Made by a program: the position numbers and the translations under genes. This document shows, piece after piece, positions 57,233-63,579 of a stretch of 63,579 bases of DNA. Under the pieces are notes generated by a model. That model saw only the letters and a program-made list of their open reading frames with translations, was not told where the DNA came from and did not search any database. Each line of letters starts with the position of its first letter. Position 1 is the stretch's first letter. Source of the DNA: Anaerococcus hydrogenalis DSM 7454 (GTDB lineage Bacteria; Bacillota; Clostridia; Tissierellales; Peptoniphilaceae); NCBI RefSeq assembly GCF_000173355.1, contig NZ_ABXA01000037.1, positions 1 through 63,579 of the forward strand, given 5' to 3'.

Positions 57233-57252
57233 ATTTTTCTCCCAATATTAAA

Positions 57253-57732
57253 TTATAAGCCTATTGATTCATCAATCATCTTTTCGGCTTGGTCTTTTTC
57301 TAGAGAACCAGACATAACTAATTCGCTTGCCATAATTCTTCTAGCCCTGTTTAAAAGTTTCTTTTCAGTTGTTGAAAGTCCCTTGTCATCGTCCAAGGCA
57401 ACAAGGTCTCTTACCATATTTGCAATTTTGAAAATATCTCCAGTTTTTAAAATTTCTTGGTTTTCCCTATATCTTAGGTTCCAATTACCATTTAAATCTT
57501 CTGGTTTTTCATCTAAGATTGCAAGTATTTTTTCTCCTTCTTCTTTTGATATTACATCCCTTATATTCATTTTGTTAATATTTGATTTAGGAATTGAAAT
57601 ATCCATATTACCTATAGGCATCTTTAGAATAAAATATTCTTTCTCCTCGCCTAAAAATTCTTTGGTTTCTACAGAATCTATTATCCCAGCACCATGCATA
57701 GGATAAACTATTTTATCACCGATTTTAAACAT
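57253..57732 (-). CDS. CarD family transcriptional regulator
   Basis: 159 residues. The N-terminal RNA polymerase-binding domain reads FKIGDKIVYPMHGAGIIDSVE; the helical C-terminal part binds DNA near promoters (LSTTEKKLLNRARRIMASEL). CarD/CdnL proteins stabilise open promoter complexes. It heads the carD-PIN/TRAM-ispD-ispF unit. Confidence 0.93.
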   Translation of the reverse strand: MFKIGDKIVYPMHGAGIIDSVETKEFLGEEKEYFILKMPIGNMDISIPKSNINKMNIRDVISKEEGEKILAILDEKPEDLNGNWNLRYRENQEILKTGDIFKIANMVRDLVALDDDKGLSTTEKKLLNRARRIMASELVMSGSLEKDQAEKMIDESIGL

Positions 57733-57813
57733 TTTGACCTCCTAGGTTCTCTATATATATTATAACCTTTTTTGGTCAAATAGTAAACGAAATAATTTTA
57801 CAGTATACTCCCC

Positions 57814-58751
57814 CTATAATCTTTTGTCAATCATTTTTTTATTTGATAAAAGCTCCTTAGAATTTTTCGCAAATCCACACCTCATTTTTACAGCCCTGTT
57901 TAAAACTTTTATTTCACTTTTTTTATAAGATCCCCCAAAATCTCCATCCAAGGTCCAATCAATTTTTTCATCACTTTCTACCTTAAATACAGATCCTGAC
58001 CTAAAGACTACATTGTCATTTTCTTTTTTGCTCCTAAGCCCATCTATAATTTGGTTTAATTCTATAAGGCCTTTTGGTTTTTTATCAAAACAGCTTCAAA
58101 AACTCCATCATCAAGACCAATATTTTTATTATAAAAATTATTAAAGCCCCCAACTGATACAGAATTTGTTGCCATAAAATGAATAAATTCTCCTTCAAAA
58201 ACTTCATCATCTACACTTATTTTTGCCTTGTAGGCTTTTAAGTTTGAAACAGTTTTTACCCCCTCAAGTATGTAGGCAAATCTTCCAAAAATATTTTTCA
58301 TTGATTGGTCTGTTTCGTAAGAAACTTGGGCAATTGAGCCAAAAGCTGCAACATAGGTGAAAAATTTTGAATTAAATTGTCCAACATCTATATCCATCGT
58401 CTCGCCTTTTACGGCAAGTTTTGTTGCTTTTTTTATATCTGTAGGAATTTTTAATGACCTTGAAAAATCATTGGTAGATCCTGTTGGAATATATCCTATT
58501 ATAGATTTTTCTTGTGATTTTAATAGGCCAGATACAACCTCATCCAGGGTCCCATCTCCCCCACTTACCAAAATCTCTTGGTAATCTTTGGCAAATTCTT
58601 TGACCTTTTCTCTGGCATCATTTGCCTTTTGAGTAGCGTAAACTGTTGGAAAATAAGAATTTTTGCTAAAATATTCAACTATTTCGCTAAGGTGGTTTCC
58701 TATAGTTTTTTGTCCACTCATTGGATTGTATATATACAATAATTTTTTCAT
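57814..58751 (-). CDS. Diacylglycerol/lipid kinase, YegS/DagK family (one-base frameshift)
   Basis: About 311 residues. MKKLLYIYNPMSGQK is the start (GAGGGA ahead); VSGGDGTLDEVVSG and YIPTGSTNDFSRSL are the ATP-site motifs. The frame breaks in the T/A run 58078-58083; one more A gives IKKPKGLIELNQIIDGL and the end CGFAKNSKELLSNKKMIDKRL. It phosphorylates diacylglycerol or a similar lipid for recycling. Confidence 0.88.
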
Positions 58752-58847
58752 CTTATCCCTCAAATTCATTAATAAATATATTTATATTTTACTTATATTC
58801 CAATATTTTTAAAGTATTTTCTTATCAAAATATTTTTATTTTACTTA

Positions 58848-58866
58848 TTTAAGTGATATACTTAAA
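58848..58866. promoter_or_regulatory. Palindrome before thiT
   Basis: TTTAAGT GATAT ACTTAAA, 7-bp arms, 43 bp before the thiT start and just ahead of TTGATA/TATAAA-like boxes. Possible operator; the protein is unknown. No TPP riboswitch sequences are present. Confidence 0.4.
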
Positions 58867-58908
58867 ATTGATAACATATAAAATATAACATACAAAAAGG
58901 AGATAAAT

Positions 58909-59457
58909 ATGGAGAAAAATAATACAAGGTTTATAGTTGAAGGAGGAGTGTCAGTAGCTCTTTCATTTATACTTTCCTTTGTGGTTTTATTTAGGATGCC
59001 ACTTGGCGGATCTGTTACCCTTGCTTCTAGACTTCCCCTAGTAATTTTTGCAGTAAGATGGGGATTTAAAAAAGGCTTATGGGCAGCTTTAATTTTTGGA
59101 GTTTTGAATTTACTTACTGCAACAACAATACTACATCCAGCCCAAGCTATCTTGGATTATATCCTATCTTTTTCAGCAATTGCCCTTTCTGGAATTTCTT
59201 TTGGAAAAAGCAAAACAAAATTTTCTTATATTCCATCAATTATTATTTCTTATTTAGTAAGTGGTTTATTTAATGTAATCAGTGCCTTCATATTCTTTAA
59301 TGACATGGCAACAGCAAAAGCTGCAGGATTTAATAATTTTACCCTATATGCCTTTGCTTACAATTATTCCTTCTTGGCAGTAGATGCCTTGATTTTAATT
59401 GTTGTCTTCTTGTTAATATATGATAGGCTAAAAATATTTTTAAATAAGCAAAAATAA
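58909..59457 (+). CDS. thiT: Thiamine ECF transporter substrate-binding subunit ThiT
   Basis: A 182-residue membrane protein with six hydrophobic segments. The thiamine-site helix AQAILDYILSFSAIALSGI and LASRLPLVIFAVRWGFKKGL are typical of ThiT. It binds thiamine and shares the ECF energising module (EcfAA'T, not in this window). Ribosome site AAGGAGA. Confidence 0.9.
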   Translation: MEKNNTRFIVEGGVSVALSFILSFVVLFRMPLGGSVTLASRLPLVIFAVRWGFKKGLWAALIFGVLNLLTATTILHPAQAILDYILSFSAIALSGISFGKSKTKFSYIPSIIISYLVSGLFNVISAFIFFNDMATAKAAGFNNFTLYAFAYNYSFLAVDALILIVVFLLIYDRLKIFLNKQK

Positions 59458-59470
59458 AAAATAAGAATTT

Positions 59471-59498
59471 AAAAAGACCATCCTTGGATGGTCTTTTA
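59471..59498. terminator. Bidirectional terminator
   Basis: AAAAGACCATCC and GGATGGTCTTTT form a tight 12-bp stem between convergent genes. Confidence 0.88.
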
Positions 59499-60422
59499 TT
59501 TTGATACGGATTCTACTATTTCTAAGTCTCCTTGGAAAGTATAATTTTTTACAAAATTTGTTAAAATGAAAAAATCTCCTTTTTTTATTGGATATTTTTC
59601 ATTATCTATTATAAGTTGGCCCTCACCTTTTATTACACTTTCTAAAATATAAGGAGCCTTCCTTTCAAAAGATTCTTCTTCCGATACATTTATTTTTTTA
59701 ACTGTAAAATACTCATTATCATATAAAAGATCTGTTTTCTCTTTTAAATTTTCGTGGGTTTTTTCTGTATCAAGACACTTTATAGCCTCTTTTGATTTTT
59801 CCAAATGCAAATCTCTTTTGTTTCCATTTTTATCTACCCTATCATAGTCATAAAGTCTGTAGGTTAAATCTGATGCTTGTTGGATTTCTAAAATCAAACT
59901 TCCTTTTTTTATGGCGTGAACCATACCAGAAGGAACTTTGAAAAAATCTCCCTTGATAGACTTTTCTACATTTAATAAGTCTTCCCACTTTTTATTATCA
60001 ATCATTTTTAAAGCCTTATTTTTATCATCAGTTTTTAAACCATAAATAATTGAAGCCTCATCTTCATTTAAAATATACCAACACTCACTTTTACCATATG
60101 AGTTTTCTTTTTTTGCCATGTCATCATCAGGATGAACTTGAATTGATAAGTCATCACCCGCATCTATTAGCTTTATTAAAAGAGGAAATTTATCCTTATT
60201 TTCATTTCCAAAAATCTCTTTGTGATTTTTATATAAAAATCCTAAATTTTCTCCCTTATATTTTCCATTTAAAATTTTTGAAGGAAAATCTTCCATGGCA
60301 GAAATAGCCCAATATTCTCCTATATTTTCTGATTCAAATTGGTAGGGAAAGTCATTTTTGAGTCTTTTTCCTCCCCAAATTTTTTCTACAAATTCTCCTT
60401 TTAAAAATAATACTTTTTCCAT
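59496..60422 (-). CDS. manA: Mannose-6-phosphate isomerase, class I
   Basis: About 308 residues from MEKVLFLKGEF (GAGGTGG ahead). Zinc ligands are in SIQVHPDDDMA (Gln, His), KSECWYIL (Glu) and PSGMVHAIKKG (His); IQQASDLTYRLYDYDR follows. It interconverts mannose-6-phosphate and fructose-6-phosphate. It could also process mannose-6-phosphate released by the GH38 enzyme at 42.6 kb. Confidence 0.94.
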   Translation of the reverse strand: MEKVLFLKGEFVEKIWGGKRLKNDFPYQFESENIGEYWAISAMEDFPSKILNGKYKGENLGFLYKNHKEIFGNENKDKFPLLIKLIDAGDDLSIQVHPDDDMAKKENSYGKSECWYILNEDEASIIYGLKTDDKNKALKMIDNKKWEDLLNVEKSIKGDFFKVPSGMVHAIKKGSLILEIQQASDLTYRLYDYDRVDKNGNKRDLHLEKSKEAIKCLDTEKTHENLKEKTDLLYDNEYFTVKKINVSEEESFERKAPYILESVIKGEGQLIIDNEKYPIKKGDFFILTNFVKNYTFQGDLEIVESVSK

Positions 60423-60448
60423 AATCCACCTCATTTTTACTATACTAA

Positions 60449-60483
60449 GAAAAAAATAAAGCCCAAGGATAAAGCTTGGGCTT
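60449..60483 (-). terminator. Terminator of the YtrA-type ABC operon
   Basis: AAGCCCAAG and CTTGGGCTT pair, followed on the minus strand by TATTTTTTT. Confidence 0.85.
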
Positions 60484-60486
60484 AGA

Positions 60487-61299
60487 TTATGCTACTGTCA
60501 ATTTATTTTTGTGGAAGAAGTTTGTAAGATAGATTTGAACTGCTGATACTACTATGTTTAAAATAGTGCCTAGCCCCATTATCCTCGTCAATTCTTCTAC
60601 ACTTTCTACATTGCTTAAATATAAACCATTTTGTATTTGACTTGAACTTTTTGATACATTTACTGAGAATGTTTCTAAAAATTTAACACCAAACGTTAGT
60701 CCTAAAATCGAAATTATTATTGTCATCAAAATAAAGACTAAAACCGGTCCAAATTTTCCCAAATCTTTAAAAGTTTTGCTTGAGCCTATGCTGATTGAGG
60801 CTAAAATTCTTGTAAAAGTTGCAAGTAAGGAAATTAAAACTGTAATTATAAAGATAATTATGGTTTTTGTTGGAAATTGGCCTAAGACATTTTTTATTTG
60901 CCTAAATATCAGACTTATATCTTCTCCCCTTGCTCCAGTTGTAATGAAAAAGAATCCAAAAAATTCTAGCAAAAATACAAGGCCTGCAAGTAAGGCAAGG
61001 ATCATTATGTTTAAAATCCTTGATGTAGTTACATCTTTATCTTTTACAGGAAGGACATCATAAAAAGCAGCCTGATCTCCATAAAATTTCTTGTAGTCAT
61101 TTAATATTACAATTATCATAGAAATTGCAAAGGATGAATACATAAGAAGCATTGAAAGAACTGTAAAAAAATCCAAAAATGCTGAGTCCAGATATGAATT
61201 TATATAATTTAATACGACTGATAAAATTAAAGGAACTATAATCCAAGGGAGGATGTCCCTAATATTTTCTTTTAATTGGTGTTTTAATAACTTAGACAT
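60487..61299 (-). CDS. ABC transporter permease, ABC-2 type
   Basis: About 270 residues from MSKLLKHQLKENIRD (GAGGAGG ahead), overlapping the ATPase gene by eight bases. About six membrane segments with a short N-terminal cytosolic part. Together with the ATPase and a GntR/YtrA regulator it forms the usual Firmicute export unit for antimicrobial peptides or cell-wall stress response. Substrate unknown. Confidence 0.85.
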   Translation of the reverse strand: MSKLLKHQLKENIRDILPWIIVPLILSVVLNYINSYLDSAFLDFFTVLSMLLMYSSFAISMIIVILNDYKKFYGDQAAFYDVLPVKDKDVTTSRILNIMILALLAGLVFLLEFFGFFFITTGARGEDISLIFRQIKNVLGQFPTKTIIIFIITVLISLLATFTRILASISIGSSKTFKDLGKFGPVLVFILMTIIISILGLTFGVKFLETFSVNVSKSSSQIQNGLYLSNVESVEELTRIMGLGTILNIVVSAVQIYLTNFFHKNKLTVA

Positions 61300-61981
61300 T
61301 GAAAACCTCCTCAAAATATTCTTCAACTCCCATCTTGTGCTTTTGTCTTAAATCATCAATATTTTCTTCCAAAATAATTTTTCCATCTGATATAAATACA
61401 ACCTCATCCAATAATCTTTCGATTTGACTAATCAAATGGGTTGAAATAATCATTAGCCCTTCTGAATCAAAATTATCAATTATAACATCCATAATTTTTT
61501 TCCTGCTTGCAGGATCAATTCCACTCATAGGCTCATCCAAAAGATATAAATCGGACTTTCTAGAAAGAGAAAGGGCGATTTGAACCTTGTCTTTCATTCC
61601 TTTTGACATATTTTTTATTTTCATATTCATATCAAGTTTGAAATCTCTAATTATTTTTTCAAATTTTTCCTTGGAAAAATCTTCAAAAAATTCGTCATAT
61701 AAATCTGAAATTTTCACTAAATTATATGATTTGTCCAAGGGAAGATGGTCAGGTTGGTAGGATACAAAAGATTTTGTAAGATGATTTGGATCTTCTCCTC
61801 CAATTTTAACCTCCCCAGCATAATTTTTTTCAAGACCTGCAAGAATCCTAAGTAGAGTAGTTTTCCCAGATCCATTAGGTCCCAAAAGTCCAAGGACTTT
61901 TCCCTTTTCAAAAGATAAATTTATTTTATCCAAAACAAGTTTATTTTTATATGACATAGTCAAATTTTTAATCTCTAACAT
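61292..61981 (-). CDS. ABC transporter ATP-binding protein
   Basis: About 229 residues from MLEIKNLTMSYK. Walker A LGPNGSGKTTLL, signature MSKGMKDKV, Walker B YLLDEPMSGIDP and the switch ISTHL are all present. The ATG overlaps the regulator's stop. Partner of the permease that follows. Confidence 0.92.
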   Translation of the reverse strand: MLEIKNLTMSYKNKLVLDKINLSFEKGKVLGLLGPNGSGKTTLLRILAGLEKNYAGEVKIGGEDPNHLTKSFVSYQPDHLPLDKSYNLVKISDLYDEFFEDFSKEKFEKIIRDFKLDMNMKIKNMSKGMKDKVQIALSLSRKSDLYLLDEPMSGIDPASRKKIMDVIIDNFDSEGLMIISTHLISQIERLLDEVVFISDGKIILEENIDDLRQKHKMGVEEYFEEVFNV

Positions 61982-62340
61982 TAGTCCACCTCCCAAAATT
62001 TATCAAGACCATCAAGAGCATCTTCTTTCGAAATTTTTAAACTTTTTGCATTTGCTATAAAATCTTCGCAAATTACTTCAAAAGCATTTTTTGATAAAGA
62101 TTTTATCAAGTCTTTATCATCAGTTACAAACCTTCCCGCCGTCCTTTGGCTTTTACAAAGTCCATCTCGCTCAAGCTCAGCCAAAGCCCTTTGAACAGTA
62201 TTTGGATTGACCTCATAAAATTTTGCCAAATTTCTTACAGAGGCAATTTTTTCACCAGGACTCCAAATACCACTTGAAATTTTCGACTTAAAATCTTCTA
62301 AAATTTGAAGATAAATAGGCCTATCATTATCAAATTCCAT
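61981..62340 (-). CDS. GntR family regulator, YtrA subfamily
   Basis: 119 residues. The winged helix-turn-helix reads RPIYLQILEDFKSKISSGIWSPGEKIASVRNLAKFYEVNPNTVQRALAELERDG in family terms; only a short C-terminal tail follows, as in YtrA. Likely represses its own operon through the inverted repeat at 62616-62645. Confidence 0.92.
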   Translation of the reverse strand: MEFDNDRPIYLQILEDFKSKISSGIWSPGEKIASVRNLAKFYEVNPNTVQRALAELERDGLCKSQRTAGRFVTDDKDLIKSLSKNAFEVICEDFIANAKSLKISKEDALDGLDKFWEVD

Positions 62341-62598
62341 TTAAGCCTCCTTTTTTTCAATTGCTTGGCCAATAGTTAAACCTAAAAGCATGCCAATAGA
62401 AATCCAATACCCCATATCATTGAAAAGACTTCCAAAAGCTGCTCCAAAAACTATCCCAAGTCCTATTCCTTCAGCCAAATAATTTCCATCATTTTCTAGA
62501 TTTTTTTCATTTTTATAATTTTTATCCAATTTTTTTATCAAAAATATTAAAGAAATCCCCAATAAAAATATTGGCAAAATTATTTTTAAAATTCCCAT
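62341..62598 (-). CDS. Small membrane protein in the YtrA-type operon
   Basis: 85 residues with one N-terminal helix (3-21) and two glycine-rich hydrophobic segments (GIGLGIVFGAAFGSLF, GYWISIGMLLGLTIGQAI) ending KKEA. I do not recognise the family. It is the first gene of the operon, directly followed by the regulator (stop and start adjoining). Perhaps a helper of the exporter. Confidence 0.75.
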   Translation of the reverse strand: MGILKIILPIFLLGISLIFLIKKLDKNYKNEKNLENDGNYLAEGIGLGIVFGAAFGSLFNDMGYWISIGMLLGLTIGQAIEKKEA

Positions 62599-62615
62599 CT
62601 CTCTCCTTTGTACCT

Positions 62616-62645
62616 TTGTATTATTGTATCACTTTCTTAATACAA
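62616..62645. promoter_or_regulatory. Operator and promoter of the YtrA-type operon
   Basis: Inverted repeat TTGTATTA (62616-62623) / TAATACAA (62638-62645). On the minus strand its halves supply a -35-like TTGTAT and a -10-like TAATAC 16 bp apart, so a bound GntR dimer would block RNA polymerase. Confidence 0.6.
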
Positions 62646-62862
62646 TTATATACTATTTTTTATTTTTGTAAAGCCCTTTTTAAAATATTACTCAATCTTT
62701 ACAAATTTTTTTAAATTTCAAAACAAAGCTATCTTATTATTTATGTGAAAAGAAAAGGATAAAATAAATAATTTAAGCCACAAGCTTATCTCTTCCTTAA
62801 TAAATATTTTATTTTTTTCTTTGAAAATATTTGTTGAAATCCCTCAAAACAAATAGAAAAAA
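62646..62862. other. Intergenic AT-rich stretch
   Basis: No reading frame, repeat or clear hairpin is seen in these 217 bp between the YtrA-type operon promoter and the next hairpin. Confidence 0.5.
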
Positions 62863-62913
62863 TTTAGCCTTATCTTATTACAAAATAGTAATTTTCCGAA
62901 AGATTAGGCTAAA
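62863..62913 (-). terminator. Long hairpin with T-run
   Basis: AATTTAGCCT..TCTT and AAGA..AGGCTAAATT pair over about 14 bp with a small inner hairpin (ATTAC/GTAAT), followed on the minus strand by TTTTCT. It looks like a strong terminator, although the DUF4097 gene already has its own at 63167. Confidence 0.55.
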
Positions 62914-62940
62914 TTGAAGTTTTAAACTTACATTAAAAAT

Positions 62941-63148
62941 ATATGTCTTTGGCATATCTCAGGCTGTTGACAAAGTATATTTTCACCCATTTCGAGCGAA
63001 CGTAGTGAGTCGAGAAATCTCAAGAGATCTCTCCATGCGTTCGTTTCACTCACTTAGTCGAGATGGTACTTAACTTAATTTTTATTTCAAAATAAAATAT
63101 TATCTAAATTCATACTTTGTTTACGCTATGAGATATGTCTTTGCTATA
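62941..63148. mobile_element. Small hairpin-flanked repeat element, copy C
   Basis: The segment 62958-63132 is close to element A over its whole length, including CGAGCGAACGTAGTGAGTCG and the tail CATACTTTGTTTACGCTATG. It begins CAGGCTGTTGACAAAGTAT. The flanks are related palindromes: ATATGTCTTTGGCATAT (62941-62957) and ATATGTCTTTG-CTATAT (63133-63148), slightly diverged from each other, so this copy may be older than A and B. Confidence 0.65.
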
Positions 63149-63166
63149 TATTTTTTTCCACAAAAA

Positions 63167-63194
63167 ATAGCCTTAGGAAAAATCCTAAGGCTAT
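63167..63194 (-). terminator. Terminator of the DUF4097 gene
   Basis: ATAGCCTTAGGA and TCCTAAGGCTAT form a 12-bp stem, followed on the minus strand by TTTTTTG. Confidence 0.88.
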
Positions 63195-63204
63195 AATTTT
63201 TTTC

Positions 63205-63579
63205 TTATCTAATGCTTACCCTACCAAAACCTGATTTTACATCTATGTTTAGGTCGTTTTCTTCTGGATTTGTAGAAACTTGGTAGCCATTTTCTTTTTG
63301 TAATTTATTTTTAAATTTGTCAGCTATTGAATAGGAAGAAGCTTTGATTAGGGCTTTGATATTTTTTCCAAATTCGTTTGTATCAACAACAACTGAACCA
63401 AATTTTGTATCAATATTTATTTCTTTACTATCGATAATTTTGTAAATTCTAATTGAACCTGATTTTGATGAAAGATTTATATCTTCTATATTTAAACCAT
63501 CTACCCTGATAGATCCATTAACTAATTGATATCAGCCTTTGATCCGCTTACATTTGTAAGATAAACTGAACCATTTACA
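63205..63579 (-). CDS. DUF4097-type beta-helix protein, C-terminal part (one-base frameshift)
   Basis: The gene continues beyond the window. About 125 residues are visible. They show the regular short repeats of DUF4097/LiaG-YvlB proteins (GSIRVDGLNIEDINL, GSIRIYKIIDS, VKSGFGRVSIR at the end). A single missing T/A near 63524 shifts the upstream part (GSKADIN then stop); with one base more it reads on as SKADINLVNGSIRV. DUF4097 proteins are often linked to envelope-stress systems. Function unknown. Confidence 0.75.

Overview
The window is very AT-rich and reads as chromosome from a low-GC anaerobic Gram-positive bacterium, most likely one of the anaerobic cocci (Anaerococcus/Peptoniphilaceae type). 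The reasons are a trimeric [FeFe] hydrogenase, a T-box leader, tandem feoA genes with feoB, a type I-B CRISPR-Cas locus, an XRE-cupin regulator and strong A/T codon use. The genus is inferred, not proven. No tRNA or rRNA genes were seen.

Layout. 1-5.2 kb: a broken ABC ATPase, a radical SAM protein, a threonine aldolase and a heavy-metal P-type ATPase with a small alanine/glutamate-rich partner. Two small hairpin-flanked repeat elements lie here, and a third copy is at 62.9 kb. 5.4-9.9 kb: the ferrous-iron (feo) operon, a possible iron-linked transcript, a 6S-like RNA and a DegV protein. 10-15.3 kb: a T-box leader in front of an ilvB cut off at its 3' end, part of an AI-2E permease, a nuclease-fold protein, a HAD phosphatase and a nitroreductase killed by a stop codon. 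15.4-24.8 kb: CRISPR array (12 repeats) plus cas2-1-4-3-5-7-8b-6. 25-28.8 kb: hydABC hydrogenase. 29-31.5 kb: panD-panC and a BASS transporter behind a conserved leader RNA. 31.5-37.5 kb: glycerate kinase, IlvD/Edd dehydratase, GntP permease and a PrpR-like regulator with a decayed AAA+ domain. 37.7-40.8 kb: DUF438/hemerythrin protein, broken FAH hydrolase and XRE-cupin regulator. 41-47.3 kb: PTS EIICB, GH38, GH4 and an RpiR regulator. 47.4-50.9 kb: MalY-type lyase, then panE-panB behind a second copy of the pantothenate leader. 51-58.8 kb: housekeeping genes (degV, gpmA, mreB-like, metK, ispF, ispD, PIN-TRAM, carD, dagK). 58.9-63.6 kb: thiT, manA, a YtrA-type ABC operon and a DUF4097 gene leaving the window.

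The pantothenate pathway is split over two loci 20 kb apart (panDC plus transporter, panEB). Both start with the same ~90-nt leader directly at a predicted transcription start, which suggests shared RNA-level control. The CRISPR array runs on the minus strand away from cas2, and its newest spacer is nearly the same as an older one.

Caution: at least ten genes are broken by single-base changes, nearly all in A-runs of the coding strand (cas3, ilvD-like, PrpR-like, FAH, RpiR, panB twice, degV, gpmA, dagK, DUF4097, the HAD start). Each reads on normally after a one-base shift. This looks more like homopolymer sequencing error than gene decay, so these genes are annotated at full length. The nitroreductase nonsense codon and the ilvB truncation are different in kind and probably real.
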